From: Roseateles toxinivorans
GTDB taxonomy: Bacteria > Pseudomonadota > Gammaproteobacteria > Burkholderiales > Burkholderiaceae_C
DNA length: 64,000 nucleotides
Assembly (NCBI RefSeq): GCF_004362525.1
Contig: NZ_SNXS01000008.1
Span: 1 to 64,000 of the forward strand
Direction of reading: 5' to 3'
Below the pieces are notes generated by a model. The model ran no database searches. It saw only the letters and a list, made by a program, of their open reading frames with translations, and was not told the origin of the DNA. The first letter of the stretch is position 1. Every line of letters starts with the position of its first letter. Positions 43,854-55,036 of the stretch are shown here, piece after piece. A program made the position numbers and the translations under genes.

Positions 43854-44918
43854 TTACTGCACGACCTGATTCAGTTCGCCGCGCGCATAGGCCGCAGCCA
43901 CATCGACCAGCGAGCGGGGCTGGATCTTGGCGGCCTGGCCTTCGCAGCCGAACTGCAGATAACGCTGCTTGCAGATCGCCTTGGCGGCCTCGCGGGCCGG
44001 CTTCAGCCATTCGCGAGCGTCGAACTTGTCGGGGTTCTCGGCCAGGAACTTGCGCACCGCGCCGGTCATCGCCAGGCGGATGTCGGTGTCGATATTGATC
44101 TTGCGCACGCCGTGCTTGATCGCTTCCTGGATTTCCTCGACCGGCACCCCGAAGGTTTCCTTCATCTTGCCGCCGTACTGGTTGATGATGGCCAGCAAAT
44201 CCTGGGGCACCGACGACGAGCCGTGCATCACCAGATGGGTGTTGGGAATGCGCTTGTGGATTTCCTTGACACGGCCGATGGCCAGGATGTCGCCGGTGGG
44301 CTTGCGCGAGAACTTGTAGGCGCCGTGGCTGGTGCCGATGGCGATGGCCAGCGCGTCCAGCTGGGTGGCCTTGACGAAGACGGCGGCCTCTTCAGGGTCG
44401 GTCAGCATCTGGCTGTGGTCCAGCTTGCCCTCGGCACCGATGCCGTCTTCCTCGCCGGCCTCGCCGGTTTCAAGATTGCCCAGGCAGCCCAGCTCGCCCT
44501 CGACGGTGACGCCGACCTTGTGAGACATCTCGACGACCTTGCGGGTCACCTCCATGTTGTACTCGAACGAGGCCGGCGTCTTGCCGTCTTCCATCAGCGA
44601 GCCGTCCATCATCACCGAGCCGAAGCCCAGGTCGATGGCGCCGGCGCAGACCTTGGGGCTGGTGCCATGGTCCTGGTGCATCACCAGCGGGATGTGCGGA
44701 TAGGCCTCGACGGCGGCCTGGATCAGGTGCTTGATAAAGCTCTCGCCGGCGTACTTGCGCGCCCCGGCCGAGGCCTGCAGTATCACCGGCGCACCGACCT
44801 CGTCGGCGGCGGCCATCACGGCCTGCACCTGCTCCAGATTGTTGACGTTGAAGGCCGGGATGCCGTAGCCATGTTCGGCGGCATGGTCCAGCAATTGGCG
44901 CATGGAAACGAGTGCCAT
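43854..44918 (-). CDS. fba: Class II fructose-bisphosphate aldolase (Calvin-cycle subtype)
   Basis: The zinc enzyme interconverts fructose 1,6-bisphosphate with two triose phosphates. The 354-residue protein has [13 protein letters not shown], the metal ligands in VMHQDHGTS and VEGELGCLG, the subtype insertion [17 protein letters not shown] and [10 protein letters not shown]. It is part of the pgk-maeB-pyk-fba series on the minus strand. The subtype name reflects the family; it does not show that this organism fixes CO2. Confidence 0.95.
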   Translation of the reverse strand: MALVSMRQLLDHAAEHGYGIPAFNVNNLEQVQAVMAAADEVGAPVILQASAGARKYAGESFIKHLIQAAVEAYPHIPLVMHQDHGTSPKVCAGAIDLGFGSVMMDGSLMEDGKTPASFEYNMEVTRKVVEMSHKVGVTVEGELGCLGNLETGEAGEEDGIGAEGKLDHSQMLTDPEEAAVFVKATQLDALAIAIGTSHGAYKFSRKPTGDILAIGRVKEIHKRIPNTHLVMHGSSSVPQDLLAIINQYGGKMKETFGVPVEEIQEAIKHGVRKINIDTDIRLAMTGAVRKFLAENPDKFDAREWLKPAREAAKAICKQRYLQFGCEGQAAKIQPRSLVDVAAAYARGELNQVVQ

Positions 44919-45023
44919 GAGAGTCCCCTAAGTTGAAAAACCGGTGCGCGCGACTATCGGGTGCATTTCAGACCCTGTAACCACGCCGTAACTTGAGCCG
45001 ATTCTACCGGGGCGCCATGGCCA

Positions 45024-46454
45024 TCACGCCACGCGGCAGACCTTCAACATATTCGTGCCACCGGGGTAGCCCATCGGCTCGCCGCAGGTGATGGCATAGG
45101 TGTCGCCCGGCATCAGCACGCCCTGGTCCACCAGCAGCTTCTCGGCGGCGGCGAGGGCCGTGTCGCGGTCCTCGTACTTGGGCATCAGCAGCGGCCGCAC
45201 ATTGCGGTACAGCGTCATCTTGGTCTGGCTCAGCGGCTGGGTGGTCAGCGCGAAGATCGGCACCTGGATGCGGTGTCGGCTCATCCACAGCGCGGTGGAG
45301 CCCGATTCGGTCAGCGCCACGATGGCCTTGCAGCCGAGGTGGAAGGCGGTGAACAGCGCGCCCATGGCGATCGACTGGTCGATGCGGCCGAACTGGCGGC
45401 CGGCGAAGTCGGTGTCAAGGCTCACGAACTCGGCCCGTTCGGCCTCCAGCGCGATCGCGGCCATCTGCTCGATGGTTTCGACCGGGTACTTGCCTGCGGC
45501 CGTCTCGGCGCTGAGCATCACGGCATCGGTGCCGTCCAGCACCGCGTTGGCCACATCCGACACCTCGGCGCGGGTCGGCACCGGGTTGACGATCATCGAC
45601 TCCATCATCTGCGTGGCGGTGATCGCCACCTTGTCCAGCTCGCGGGCAAGCTTGATCATGCGTTTTTGCAGCGCCGGCACGGCCGCGTTCCCGACCTCGA
45701 CGGCCAGATCGCCACGCGCCACCATGATGCCGTCGCTGGCCTTCAGGATGGACTCCAGATGCGGAATCGCCTCCGAGCGCTCGATCTTGGCGATCAGCCC
45801 CGGCTTGTGGCGGTAGGGTTCGCCGGCCACATTGCAGAGCTGGCGGGCCATTTCCATGTCGGTAGCGTTCTTCGGGAAGCTGACCGCCACATACTCGGCC
45901 TGGAAGCTCATCGCCGTCTTGATGTCCTCCATGTCCTTGCCGGTCAGCGCCGGGGCCGTGAGGCCACCGCCCTGCTTGTTGATGCCCTTGTTGTTGGACA
46001 GCTCGCCGCCGACCTTGACGATGGTGTGCACCGCCGCGCCGCGCACGGCCTCGACGATCAAGACCAGCAGACCATCGTTGAGCAGAAGGGTGTCGCCGGG
46101 CTTGACATCGCGCGGCAGTTCCTTGTAGTCCAGGCCCACGGCCTGCTCGTCGCCCAGCTCGACGCGGTCGGCGTCGAGGATGAACTTAGTGCCGTTGACC
46201 AGCTCGATCTTGCCGTTGGCGAACTTGCCGACGCGGATCTTCGGGCCCTGCAGATCGGCCATGATGGCCACCGACCTGCCGGCCGCCTTGGCCACCTCGC
46301 GCACCATCGTGGCGCGGTCGATATGGTCCTGCGCCTTGCCGTGCGAGAAGTTCAGCCGCACCACATCGACGCCGGCCCGAATCATGCGTTCCAGCACCTC
46401 CGGTGTTGACGAAGCGGGGCCCAGGGTGGCGACGATCTTGGTGGCACGGGACAT
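45024..46454 (-). CDS. pyk: Pyruvate kinase
   Basis: The enzyme makes pyruvate and ATP from phosphoenolpyruvate. The 476-residue protein starts TKIVATLGPASSTPEVLERM and has VRLNFSHGKAQDH, IMADLQGPKIRVG, KIERSEAIPHL, MVARGDLAVEVG and ITATQMMESM. The C-terminal regulatory domain is present. It lies 73 bases downstream of maeB and 105 bases upstream of fba. Confidence 0.96.
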   Translation of the reverse strand: MSRATKIVATLGPASSTPEVLERMIRAGVDVVRLNFSHGKAQDHIDRATMVREVAKAAGRSVAIMADLQGPKIRVGKFANGKIELVNGTKFILDADRVELGDEQAVGLDYKELPRDVKPGDTLLLNDGLLVLIVEAVRGAAVHTIVKVGGELSNNKGINKQGGGLTAPALTGKDMEDIKTAMSFQAEYVAVSFPKNATDMEMARQLCNVAGEPYRHKPGLIAKIERSEAIPHLESILKASDGIMVARGDLAVEVGNAAVPALQKRMIKLARELDKVAITATQMMESMIVNPVPTRAEVSDVANAVLDGTDAVMLSAETAAGKYPVETIEQMAAIALEAERAEFVSLDTDFAGRQFGRIDQSIAMGALFTAFHLGCKAIVALTESGSTALWMSRHRIQVPIFALTTQPLSQTKMTLYRNVRPLLMPKYEDRDTALAAAEKLLVDQGVLMPGDTYAITCGEPMGYPGGTNMLKVCRVA

Positions 46455-46527
46455 GTTTTGGCTCTCGGTACTCGGGACAAGTAGGCGCTGATTATCAGCG
46501 CCATTCGGTTACACTGCGGTACGAAAC

Positions 46528-48840
46528 CTATCGGGCGGCTTCGGCCACATCGGCCACCGCCAGCGCCGTCATGTTGACGATGCGACGCACCGTCGCCGAC
46601 GGGGTCAGGATATGGACCGGCGCGGCGGCGCCGAGCAAAATCGGGCCGACGGTGACGCCCTGCCCGCCCGTCACCTTCAGCACATTGAACAGGATGTTGG
46701 CAGCGTCCAGATTGGGCATCACCAGCAGATTGGCCGCACCGGTGAGGCCGCTGTCCATCAGGAAGGTATGGCGCACCGCCTCGGACAGCGCCGCGTCGCC
46801 ATGCATCTCGCCGTCGCATTCGATGTCCGGATGCGCGGCAACGAACAGGTCCCGTGCCTTGCGCATCTTGCGCGCCGAAGGCCGTGTCGAAGAGCCGAAC
46901 ATCGAGTGCGACAGAAATGCCAACTTGGGCGGCAGGCCGAAGCGGCGCATACCGTCCACCGCCATCGCGGCGATCTCGGCCAGCTCCTCGGCCGTGGGGT
47001 CGTCGTTGACGAAAGTGTCGGTGATGAACAGCGTGTGCTTGTCCATCATCAGCGCGTTCATCGCCGCGAAGCTCGGTGCCCCGGGCTTGAGGCCGATCAG
47101 CTTGGCCACATGGTCCAGATGCTTGTCATAGCGGCCGACCAGGCCGCAGATCATCGCGTCGGCGTCGCCCAGCTTGAGGGCCAGCGCGCCGATCGTGGTG
47201 GACGAGCGCCTCACATCGGCCTTGGCCATCTCGGGCGTGATGCCCTCGCGGCCCAGCATGCGGTGGTAGGTTTCCCAGTAGGTGCGAAAGCGCGCGTCGT
47301 TGGCAGGGTCTATGACCTCGACATCGCCGCCCAACTTCAGGCGCAGCCCGGCGCGCTGGATGCGCATGGCGATCACCTCGGGGCGGCCGATGACGATGGG
47401 CCGCGCCAGGCCCTCGTCCAGCGCCACCTGCACGGCACGCAGCACGCGTTCGTCCTCGCCCTCGGCATAGATCACCCGCGCCGGCTTGGCCTTGGCCGCG
47501 GCGAACACCGGACGCATGAACATGCCGGTCTGGTAGACGAAGCGTTCCAGCGACTGGCGGTAGGCGTCCAGATCCGTGATCGGCCGGGTGGCAACACCCG
47601 ACTCCTCGGCGGCACGGGCCACAGCCGGGGCGATGCGCAGTATCAGCCGCGCGTCGAAGGGTTTCGGTATCAGGTAGTCGGGGCCGAAGGCCAGCTCCTG
47701 GCCGGCGTAGGCGGCGGCCACCTCATCGCTGGTCTCGGCCTTGGCCAGCGCCGCGATCTCGCGCACGCAGGCCAGCTTCATCGCCTCGGTGATCTTGGTC
47801 GCGCCGCAATCGAGTGCGCCGCGGAAAATGTAGGGAAAGCACAGGACGTTGTTGACCTGGTTCGGATAGTCCGAGCGGCCGGTGGCCATGATGCAGTCGG
47901 GCCGCACGGCCTTGGCCAGCTCGGGGCGGATCTCGGGCTCCGGATTGGCCAGCGCCAGGATGATGGGCTGGCGGGCCATCGTCTTGACCATGTCCTGCGT
48001 CAGCACGCCGGCGGCCGAGCAGCCGAGGAAGACATCGGCATCGCGGACCACATCGGCAAGCGTACGCGCAGCAGTGACCTGGCAGTAGCGCTGCTTCGAT
48101 TCGTCCAGCTTGCCGGAGCGCGCGTCGTCGCGCTCGGACTGGATCACGCCCTTGGAGTCGACCACAAAGATGTTCTGACGGGCCACGCCCAGACCGACCA
48201 TCACGTCCAGGCAGGCGATGGCCGCAGCGCCCGCGCCCGACACCGCCACCTTGACCTCTCCGATCTTCTTGTCGACCAGTTCCAGGCCGTTGAGCAGGGC
48301 CGCGCTGGAGATGATGGCCGTGCCATGCTGGTCGTCATGGAAGACCGGGATGTTCATCCGCTCACGCAGCTTCTTCTCGATATAGAAGCACTCGGGCGCC
48401 TTGATGTCTTCGAGGTTCACGCCACCCAGGGTCGGCTCCATCGCGGCGATGATGTCCACCAGCTTGTCGGGGTCACGCTCGGCCAGTTCGATGTCGAACA
48501 CATCGATGCCGGCGAACTTCTTGAACAGACAGCCCTTGCCCTCCATCACCGGCTTGCCGGCCAGCGGGCCGATATCGCCCAGGCCCAGCACCGCCGTGCC
48601 ATTGGTGATCACACCGACCAGATTGGCCCGCGAGGTGAAGTCGGCAGCCAGGCTCGGGTCCTCCTGGATCGCCAGGCAGGCGTAGGCCACGCCCGGGGAG
48701 TAGGCCAGCGACAGATCGCGCTGGTTGGACAGCGGCTTGGTTGCATTGACCGAGATCTTGCCGCGGGTCGGTGAGCGGTGGTACTCGAGGGCGGCTTCGC
48801 GCAGGGCCGCTTCGGCCGGGGACAGGGGCGTGTTGCTCAT
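46528..48840 (-). CDS. maeB: NADP-dependent malic enzyme (MaeB type, with phosphotransacetylase-like domain)
   Basis: MaeB oxidatively decarboxylates malate to pyruvate with NADP. The ~770-residue protein has the malic enzyme part (1-~430; [35 protein letters not shown] in part, [17 protein letters not shown]) and a C-terminal phosphotransacetylase-like domain (~440-770). That domain is typically regulatory and binds acetyl-CoA. I chose the ATG at 48840 because GGAG lies 6 bases ahead; an ATG at 48852 would add four residues. It bridges the TCA cycle and the pyruvate node formed with neighbouring pyk. Confidence 0.95.
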   Translation of the reverse strand: MSNTPLSPAEAALREAALEYHRSPTRGKISVNATKPLSNQRDLSLAYSPGVAYACLAIQEDPSLAADFTSRANLVGVITNGTAVLGLGDIGPLAGKPVMEGKGCLFKKFAGIDVFDIELAERDPDKLVDIIAAMEPTLGGVNLEDIKAPECFYIEKKLRERMNIPVFHDDQHGTAIISSAALLNGLELVDKKIGEVKVAVSGAGAAAIACLDVMVGLGVARQNIFVVDSKGVIQSERDDARSGKLDESKQRYCQVTAARTLADVVRDADVFLGCSAAGVLTQDMVKTMARQPIILALANPEPEIRPELAKAVRPDCIMATGRSDYPNQVNNVLCFPYIFRGALDCGATKITEAMKLACVREIAALAKAETSDEVAAAYAGQELAFGPDYLIPKPFDARLILRIAPAVARAAEESGVATRPITDLDAYRQSLERFVYQTGMFMRPVFAAAKAKPARVIYAEGEDERVLRAVQVALDEGLARPIVIGRPEVIAMRIQRAGLRLKLGGDVEVIDPANDARFRTYWETYHRMLGREGITPEMAKADVRRSSTTIGALALKLGDADAMICGLVGRYDKHLDHVAKLIGLKPGAPSFAAMNALMMDKHTLFITDTFVNDDPTAEELAEIAAMAVDGMRRFGLPPKLAFLSHSMFGSSTRPSARKMRKARDLFVAAHPDIECDGEMHGDAALSEAVRHTFLMDSGLTGAANLLVMPNLDAANILFNVLKVTGGQGVTVGPILLGAAAPVHILTPSATVRRIVNMTALAVADVAEAAR

Positions 48841-48934
48841 CCGGGTCTCCATCAGTTTCTTTGGCTGGCAGCTTACTCCGCGAATGGGCCGTCAACCATG
48901 CGCAGAATTACAACTGTCATGCAAGGAAGGCAAT

Positions 48935-48961
48935 GAAAAACGGCGCCACATGGGCGCCGTT
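48935..48961 (-). terminator. Rho-independent terminator of pgk
   Basis: AACGGCGCC (48939-48947) pairs with GGCGCCGTT (48953-48961) around ACATG. On the minus strand a TTTTTC tract follows. It lies 20 bases after the pgk stop. Confidence 0.9.
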
Positions 48962-48980
48962 GATGGCACTGCGCCGGGCT

Positions 48981-50174
48981 TCAGCCCTGCGCGCGCCGGC
49001 CCAGGATTTCAAACGCCGGCAGCGTCTTGCCCTCCAGAATCTCCAGGAAGGCGCCGCCGCCGGTGGAGATGTAGCCGACATCCTTTTCGATGCCGTACTT
49101 GGCGATCGCCGCCAGCGTGTCGCCGCCGCCGGCGATGCTGAAGGCGCTGGAATCGGCAATCGCACGGGCGATGACTTCGGTGCCCTTGGCAAAGGCATCG
49201 AACTCGAACACGCCGACCGGACCGTTCCAGACAATGGTGCCGGCGGACTTCAGCTGCTCGGCCAGCATCGCGGCGGTCTTGGGGCCGATGTCCAGAATCA
49301 GGTCATCGTCGGCCACGTCGGCGGCGGCCTTGACCGTGGCCTCGGCATCGGCCGCGAAGCGCTTGGCCACCACCACGTCGACCGGAATCGGCACGGCCGC
49401 GCCGCGTGCCTTCATGGCCGCGATCACCGCCGAGGCCTCGGCCACCAGATCGGGCTCGGCCAGCGACTTGCCTATCTTCAACCCGGCGGCCAGCATGAAG
49501 GTGTTGGCGATGCCGCCGCCGACGATCAGGCCGTCCACCTTCTCGGACAGGGCCTTCAGGATGGTCAGCTTGGTCGAGACCTTGGACCCGGCAACGATAG
49601 CCACCAGCGGGCGCTTCGGGTGTGCCAGGGCCAGGGTGATCGCATCGATCTCGGCCGCCAGCAGCTGGCCGGCGCAGGCGATCTTGGCGAACTGCGCAAT
49701 GCCATAGGTCGTGCCCTCGGCTCGATGGGCGGTGCCGAAGGCATCGTTGACGTAGATGTCGCACAGCGCGGCCATCTTCTTCGCCAGGGTTTCGTCGTTC
49801 TTCTTCTCACCCTTGTTGACGCGGCAGTTCTCCAGCAGCACCAGCTGGCCGGGCGCCACCGTCACGCCATCGACCCAGTTGGCGACCACGGGCACGTCGC
49901 GGCCGAGCAGCTCGCTCATGCGCTTGGCCACGGGCGCCAGCGAGTCCTCGGGCTTGAACTCACCTTCGGTCGGGCGGCCCAGATGCGAGGTCACCATCAC
50001 CGCCGCGCCGGCCTTCAACGCCAGCTCGATACAGGGGATGGAGGCGCGGATGCGGGTGTCTTCGGTGATCTGGCCGGCGTCGTCTTGCGGCACGTTCAGA
50101 TCGGCGCGAATGAAGACGCGTTGGCCGGCCACCTTGCCGGCGGCCACGAGGTCGGAGAAGCGAATGACGTTCAT
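48981..50174 (-). CDS. pgk: Phosphoglycerate kinase
   Basis: The enzyme transfers phosphate from 1,3-bisphosphoglycerate to ADP in glycolysis. The 397-residue protein has the signature [39 protein letters not shown] and the C-terminal [14 protein letters not shown]. The ATG at 50174 gives the conserved N-terminus, though no strong ribosome site precedes it. It ends in its own terminator before maeB. Confidence 0.96.
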   Translation of the reverse strand: MNVIRFSDLVAAGKVAGQRVFIRADLNVPQDDAGQITEDTRIRASIPCIELALKAGAAVMVTSHLGRPTEGEFKPEDSLAPVAKRMSELLGRDVPVVANWVDGVTVAPGQLVLLENCRVNKGEKKNDETLAKKMAALCDIYVNDAFGTAHRAEGTTYGIAQFAKIACAGQLLAAEIDAITLALAHPKRPLVAIVAGSKVSTKLTILKALSEKVDGLIVGGGIANTFMLAAGLKIGKSLAEPDLVAEASAVIAAMKARGAAVPIPVDVVVAKRFAADAEATVKAAADVADDDLILDIGPKTAAMLAEQLKSAGTIVWNGPVGVFEFDAFAKGTEVIARAIADSSAFSIAGGGDTLAAIAKYGIEKDVGYISTGGGAFLEILEGKTLPAFEILGRRAQG

Positions 50175-50212
50175 ATGGGAGGGCGGTGCAGTTGAGGTGA
50201 ACAACCTCAACC

Positions 50213-50542
50213 TTACCAGCCCAGCCCGAGGCGCAGCGTCAGCATCACCGCCGTGCCGCTGACGATGGTGCCCAGAATGCCCCGGCGCCAGAAGAAATAG
50301 GCGGTGGAGACGGCCACCGCGAACAGCCGCGCGTCCTTCCAGGTGCTGATCAGATGGCCCTGGGTCATCACGATCTCGGGCACGACCACGGCCGCCAGCG
50401 CCGCCAGCGGCGCATAGCGCAGGCCCTGGCGCGCCCAGTCGGGCAGCGGTATCTCACGCTTGGGGAAGAGGAAGAAGCCACGGGTCAGGGCCGTGATCAG
50501 CCCCATGCCAACGATGCCAAGCAGGGTTTCCCAGGCGCTCAT
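50213..50542 (-). CDS. azlD: AzlD-family branched-chain amino acid export subunit
   Basis: A 109-residue membrane protein of the AzlD family with three or four hydrophobic helices ([69 protein letters not shown]). It pairs with AzlC to export branched-chain or related amino acids. Its start overlaps the azlC stop by 4 bases. Confidence 0.88.
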   Translation of the reverse strand: MSAWETLLGIVGMGLITALTRGFFLFPKREIPLPDWARQGLRYAPLAALAAVVVPEIVMTQGHLISTWKDARLFAVAVSTAYFFWRRGILGTIVSGTAVMLTLRLGLGW

Positions 50543-51276
50543 GACCGTGCCTCCAGCTTCTTGGGCGGTGGCGGCATGAACTGCTCCAGCAGCAGGCCCA
50601 CGGCCACGGCGGCGGCAATCGCCACCACGATGTTCAGGCGCAGCGGCAAGGCATAGGCGGCCACGGCCGCACAGCTGGCCACGCCGGCCGATATCCAGGT
50701 GCCCTTGTCGGACAGCAGCGAATAGCTCAGCCCCAGCAGCGCCAGGATGCCGGCAAAGCCCAGGCCCCACTCGGTGGGCACCTGATTGGCCAGGAAGATG
50801 CCAGCGATCGACGGCACCTGCCAGGCGCTCCAGTTCAGCGCCACGCCGCCCCAGTAGTACGGCAGTTGCTCGGGTGCGGGCTTCATGTCCGGAAAGCGGC
50901 GCAGAAAGATCACGTAGTTCAGGTCGGCCGCGAAATAGCTCACCCGCATGCGCTGCCAGAACGGCAGATGGCCGAAGTACAGCCGCCAATGGGCGCTGAA
51001 GATGACAAAGCGCAGGTTGACGCAAAAGGCCGTGGCCCACAGCACCCACAGCGGCGCTCCGGCGGCGATCAGCGGCAGGGAGGCCAGTTGCGAGCTGCCG
51101 GCGAATACCAGCAGCGACATGGCCAGCGCCAGCGGCACGCTCAGCCCGCTCTTGATCATGGCCACGCCGGTCACCAGGCCCCAGGCCGAAATACCAAGAG
51201 ACACGCCCACCATGTCGCGGGCGCCTCGGGAAAACTCAGGATGGCGCCAGAGCGGGCCTTGTGCTGCGGTAGTCAT
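50539..51276 (-). CDS. azlC: AzlC-family amino acid permease
   Basis: A 245-residue multi-spanning AzlC protein. Typical sequence is FSRGARDMVGVSLGISAWGL near the N-terminus, MSLLVFAGSSQLASLPLIAAGAP and the NLRFVIFSAHW block. With AzlD it forms an exporter (family known from azaleucine resistance and valine/leucine efflux). About six to seven membrane helices are visible. Confidence 0.92.
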   Translation of the reverse strand: MTTAAQGPLWRHPEFSRGARDMVGVSLGISAWGLVTGVAMIKSGLSVPLALAMSLLVFAGSSQLASLPLIAAGAPLWVLWATAFCVNLRFVIFSAHWRLYFGHLPFWQRMRVSYFAADLNYVIFLRRFPDMKPAPEQLPYYWGGVALNWSAWQVPSIAGIFLANQVPTEWGLGFAGILALLGLSYSLLSDKGTWISAGVASCAAVAAYALPLRLNIVVAIAAAVAVGLLLEQFMPPPPKKLEARS

Positions 51277-51347
51277 GCCTCGATTGTCGTACGAGGCGGA
51301 CGAACCTAGCGCCCGAGGGGCGCGGTGTGCGCACGAATCAGTCGGTC

Positions 51348-52088
51348 TTAAAGCTTGTTCACCGACCCACTGCCCATGATCGAACTCTTGATGTTGGCCG
51401 GGTTGCCGACGTACTTGACGTCTCCCGAGCCAGCCACCTTGACGGTCAGATTCTGCTTGGCGGCCACCACGGCATCGCCACTGCCGGCAATGCTGACACT
51501 GACATCGTCGGCCGCCAGGCCCTCGGTCTTGACGTCGCCGCTGCCGGCGATCGAGATGCTGAGCTTCTGTGTCTTGCCGCTGGCCACCACATCACCGGAG
51601 CCGGCGACGCTGATCTTGATCTCGTCGCAGCTGAGCTTGCCCAACCGCATATCACCGGCCCCGGCAATAGCCAGATTCAGCTGCGGGCTGTTGATGCTTT
51701 CGGCACGCACATCGCCCGAACCGGCGATCGACAGCGCACGCAGCTGAATCACATCGACCGTGACCAGGGTCTTGCTGTGGTTGGACACGCTGTAACCCTT
51801 CTTGAAGGAGATCTCCAAGGTGCGGCCCTTGGCGCCGCTGACCACCTGCGTCTCGAGCACCGATTGCAGATTGTCATCGGTCTGCACCTCGACCGACTCC
51901 TTGCCGCTCTGGCGCACCAGCACGTCGATGCCCCCGCGCGTGCTGATCGCATCGAAGCCGGTGATGGCGCGGGTCTGGGTGACCACATTGCCGGAGCCTC
52001 GGACGGTCTCATTGCCCCAGGCGCTGGCCGTGGTGCTGGCAAACAGGGGGATCAGGGCGGCGCAAAGGGCAAGACGGCGGGTCAACAT
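51348..52088 (-). CDS. DUF2807 (head GIN domain) secreted protein with seven beta-turn repeats
   Basis: A 246-residue exported protein with signal peptide ALCAALIPLFASTTASA. The C-terminal half consists of seven repeats of 18-20 residues, each beginning IAGSGDV or a close variant (last copy IMGSGSV). This predicts a short right-handed beta-solenoid. The GSG-D turns are the hallmark of the DUF2807 family, whose function is unknown and may be adhesive or auto-transporter-like. It is preceded by the small lipoprotein gene on the same strand. Confidence 0.88.
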   Translation of the reverse strand: MLTRRLALCAALIPLFASTTASAWGNETVRGSGNVVTQTRAITGFDAISTRGGIDVLVRQSGKESVEVQTDDNLQSVLETQVVSGAKGRTLEISFKKGYSVSNHSKTLVTVDVIQLRALSIAGSGDVRAESINSPQLNLAIAGAGDMRLGKLSCDEIKISVAGSGDVVASGKTQKLSISIAGSGDVKTEGLAADDVSVSIAGSGDAVVAAKQNLTVKVAGSGDVKYVGNPANIKSSIMGSGSVNKL

Positions 52089-52218
52089 GGTGGGCTCCTC
52101 ATCGGAATGAATCAAACAGTGGGCGAATGATCCTGCCTGGGGCCACGCGACCAAAGCCGCTTGCGATGAACTGCTGAAATCTCGGGCCCAGGCGTAAAAG
52201 CCAGGCCCCACCGCGCCT

Positions 52219-52614
52219 TCAGGTCTTGGGTTTGGCGGCAGCTGGCGCCGCGGCAGGCTTGGCGGCACCCGCCTTGGCCACATCCTTGGCCGCCGGCTTT
52301 TCTTCGACCTCGGCCTCGCCCTTGCCGGCAGCCGGGCCCTTGGCCACCTGAGGGGTGATGCCCTCCAGCTTGTTCTCGCGCATGTATTCGTCCATTTCGC
52401 GCCAGCCGGTGAACACGGCGGCACGTTGGGCCTTGGGATTCAGCGCGTAACAGTCCTCGATCGCCCGGGAGGCATGGCGGCAGGCCCCGCCTATGGCCTT
52501 GCCATCGGCCTCCTTGACGGCGGCGATCTTCTCGGGCGACTCGATACCCAGCAAGTCGCAACCGCTCAACAGGGCGGCCGCGGCCAGGGTCAGGGAGGTG
52601 AGTGCCGTCTTCAT
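52219..52614 (-). CDS. Small lipoprotein of unknown function with Ala/Lys/Pro tail
   Basis: A 131-residue predicted lipoprotein: LAAALLSGC lipobox with the lipidated Cys near residue 19. A folded part (~20-95) contains two cysteines (GGACRHAS and EDCYALNP) that could form a disulfide. A low-complexity tail of Ala, Lys, Pro and Glu follows (~95-131). The tail suggests contact with the cell wall or an acidic partner. No named family was recognised. It lies 38 bases after the htpX stop. Confidence 0.75.
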   Translation of the reverse strand: MKTALTSLTLAAAALLSGCDLLGIESPEKIAAVKEADGKAIGGACRHASRAIEDCYALNPKAQRAAVFTGWREMDEYMRENKLEGITPQVAKGPAAGKGEAEVEEKPAAKDVAKAGAAKPAAAPAAAKPKT

Positions 52615-52652
52615 CTGGGGCTTATCGGTCGCAAAGCACCCGGACTTGATGC

Positions 52653-53504
52653 TCAGCCCCGGCCAGCGGCCATGGCCAGCAACTTTTCCACACGTTCCTC
52701 GGTGGACGGGTGAGTGCTGAACAGACCGCGCAGGCCGCCCGCGGACAGCGGGTTCATGATCATCATCTGTGCCGTCTCCGGGTGGCGCTCGGCAGCCTCC
52801 ATCGGTATGCCCTGGGCGATGCGGTGGATCTTCTGCAGCGCCGAGGCCAGGGCCTGCGGGTCGCCCGAGATCTCGGCGCCGCCACGGTCGGCCTCGAATT
52901 CGCGTGCGCGGCTGATCGCCATCTGTATCAGGCTGGCCGCCAGCGGCGCCAGAATCATCATCAGAATACTGACGATGGGATTGACCGGCCGGCCCTCGCT
53001 GTCGCGGCCGCCGAAGATCATCGCGAAATTGCCCAGCATCGAGATCGCGCCGGCCATCGTCGCGCTGATCGTGCTGATCAGGATGTCGCGGTGCTTCACA
53101 TGGGCCAGTTCGTGGGCCATCACGCCGCGCAGCTCGCGCTCGGACAGCACCCGCAGGATGCCGGTGGTCGCCGCCACGGCGGCATGCTCGGGGTTGCGGC
53201 CGGTGGCAAAGGCGTTGGGCGCATCCTCGTTGATCAGATAGACCCTGGGCATGGGCAGCTCGGCATGCTGCGCCAGATCGCGCACCATGCGGTAGAACTG
53301 CGGCGCCGAGGTCTCGTCGACCTCCTGCGCGTTGTACATCTTCAGCACCAGCTTGTCGGAGAACCAGTAGCTGAAGAAATTCATGCCCAGCGCGATGATC
53401 AGCGCCAGCATCATGCCCTGGCGCCCACCCATCATGGCGCCCAGCGCCATGAATAGCGCGGTGATGGCGGCCATCAAGACCGCGGTCTTGAGCAGGTTGA
53501 ACAT
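52653..53504 (-). CDS. htpX: Membrane zinc metalloprotease HtpX
   Basis: HtpX is an M48 membrane protease that helps FtsH remove misfolded membrane proteins. The 283-residue protein has two N-terminal membrane helices ([19 protein letters not shown] and [16 protein letters not shown]), the zinc motif HELAHVKH, a second hydrophobic pair (~150-190) and the third-ligand Glu region [12 protein letters not shown]. fmt and def lie upstream in the order def-fmt-htpX. Confidence 0.96.
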   Translation of the reverse strand: MFNLLKTAVLMAAITALFMALGAMMGGRQGMMLALIIALGMNFFSYWFSDKLVLKMYNAQEVDETSAPQFYRMVRDLAQHAELPMPRVYLINEDAPNAFATGRNPEHAAVAATTGILRVLSERELRGVMAHELAHVKHRDILISTISATMAGAISMLGNFAMIFGGRDSEGRPVNPIVSILMMILAPLAASLIQMAISRAREFEADRGGAEISGDPQALASALQKIHRIAQGIPMEAAERHPETAQMMIMNPLSAGGLRGLFSTHPSTEERVEKLLAMAAGRG

Positions 53505-53570
53505 GGTGCACTTCTCCTGGTGGTAGTCCTGGGGGTTGAGCAGCCCAGATGGGGGCCGCTCCCGCCAATT

Positions 53571-54515
53571 TCAACTGCCCGCCAGTATGTCTCCGGGCGC
53601 CAGCGGCTTGGCTTGAAGATAGGCGCGCGCCGGCTGGCGCTTGCCGCCAGGGCGCTGCAGCTCGGTCAGGCGCAGCGCCTGCTCGCCGCAGGCGACCACC
53701 GGACCGGTGTCGTCCACGGCCAGCACGGTGCCGGCCGGGCCGGCCTGATCGACAAGCTCGGCACGCCAGACCTTGACGATTTCGCCGTCGATGACCGTGC
53801 TGGCGCCCGGGAACGGGTCGAAGGCGCGCAGACGGCGCTCGATCTGCCGCGCCGGCAGCGCCCAGTCAATTGCCGCCTCGGCCTTTTCGATCTTGTGGGC
53901 ATAGGTCACGCCTTCGGCCGGTTGCGGCGTGGGACGCAACTCGCCGGCCCGCAGGGCCTCGACGATGAGCTTGCCACCCAGATCCGCCAGGCGGTCATGC
54001 AGCGTGGACGTGCTGTCATCCGGGCGTATCGCCACCGCTTCCTTCAGCAGCATGGCCCCGGTGTCCAGGCCGGCATCCATCTGCATGATGGTGATGCCGG
54101 TCTCGGCGTCGCCGGCCTCGATCGCACGGTGTATCGGTGCGGCGCCGCGCCAGCGAGGCAGCAGCGAGCCGTGGATGTTCAGGCAGCCCCGCGGGGGCGT
54201 ATCCAGCACCCACTGCGGCAGGATCAGGCCGTAGGCGGCGACGATCATCACCTCCGCGCCAGCCGCCAGCAGCGCCTGGCGGGCGGCCTGGGCGTCATCG
54301 GGATACTTGCCGTCCAGGCGCAGGCTGCGCGGCTGGGCGACCGGGATGCCATGGTCCAGTGCGAACTGCTTGACCGCCGAGGGCAGCAGCTTCAGGCCGC
54401 GGCCGGCCGGCCGGTCTGGCTGGGTCAGCGCCAGGGCAATCTCGAAGCCGGCGGCATGCAGCCGCGCCAGCGCTACTGCGGCAAATTCCGGGGTGCCGGC
54501 AAAAATCAGCCTCAT
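53571..54515 (-). CDS. fmt: Methionyl-tRNA formyltransferase
   Basis: Fmt formylates initiator Met-tRNA with 10-formyl-THF. The 314-residue protein has [15 protein letters not shown], the catalytic block [21 protein letters not shown] (Asn, His) and [15 protein letters not shown]-terminal tRNA-binding OB domain is present (~205-314). The ATG follows the def stop by 2 bases, so formylation and deformylation genes are co-expressed. Confidence 0.96.
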   Translation of the reverse strand: MRLIFAGTPEFAAVALARLHAAGFEIALALTQPDRPAGRGLKLLPSAVKQFALDHGIPVAQPRSLRLDGKYPDDAQAARQALLAAGAEVMIVAAYGLILPQWVLDTPPRGCLNIHGSLLPRWRGAAPIHRAIEAGDAETGITIMQMDAGLDTGAMLLKEAVAIRPDDSTSTLHDRLADLGGKLIVEALRAGELRPTPQPAEGVTYAHKIEKAEAAIDWALPARQIERRLRAFDPFPGASTVIDGEIVKVWRAELVDQAGPAGTVLAVDDTGPVVACGEQALRLTELQRPGGKRQPARAYLQAKPLAPGDILAGS

Positions 54516-54517
54516 TT

Positions 54518-55036
54518 TCAGCGCTGCTTGCCCTGCTCGTCGCGGGTCTTCTTCAGCATCTTGGTCTTGATGCGCTCACGCTTCAGCGGGCTCAGGTACT
54601 CGACGAAGACCTTGCCCATCAGATGGTCCATCTCGTGCTGGATGCAGACCGACAGCAAATCCTCGGCCGGCAGATCAAAGCTCTTGCCGTCGCGGTCGAG
54701 CGCACGCACGGTGACCCGGGCATGGCGCTGCACCGCGTCATAGATGGCCGGCACCGACAGGCAGCCCTCGTCGCCGGTCATCATCTCCTCGCTCTTGGCG
54801 ATCAGCTCCGGGTTGATCAGCACGAGAGGCGTGTCGCGTTGCTCGGACACGTCGATCACGACCACCCGCTCATGCACATCCACCTGGGTGGCGGCCAGGC
54901 CGACACCATCGGCCGCGTACATGGTGGCCAGCATGTCTGCCACCAGGGTGCGGATGCGCTCGTCCACCTCGGCCACCGGTTTGGCCACGGTGTGCAGGCG
55001 AGGGTCGGGGAATCTCAGTATGTTCAGTGTCGCCAT
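54518..55036 (-). CDS. def: Peptide deformylase
   Basis: Def removes the formyl group from new proteins. The 172-residue metalloenzyme has all three motifs: GVGLAATQ (motif 1), DEGCLSVP with the metal Cys (motif 2) and QHEMDHLMG (motif 3). It heads def-fmt-htpX and is divergent from the LysM gene across about 285 bases. That gap holds no recognised gene, only the LysM leader. Confidence 0.96.
   Translation of the reverse strand: MATLNILRFPDPRLHTVAKPVAEVDERIRTLVADMLATMYAADGVGLAATQVDVHERVVVIDVSEQRDTPLVLINPELIAKSEEMMTGDEGCLSVPAIYDAVQRHARVTVRALDRDGKSFDLPAEDLLSVCIQHEMDHLMGKVFVEYLSPLKRERIKTKMLKKTRDEQGKQR

Noticed and set aside
46612-48774. A 720-codon plus-strand frame opposite maeB
   Set aside because: It is antisense to a full-length, clearly conserved enzyme, with no domain or signal.
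51348-51740. Regular short repeats that might be a CRISPR or tandem DNA array
   Set aside because: The period is in amino acids (18-20 codons), the DNA copies differ at many codon positions, and they lie inside a coherent secreted protein.
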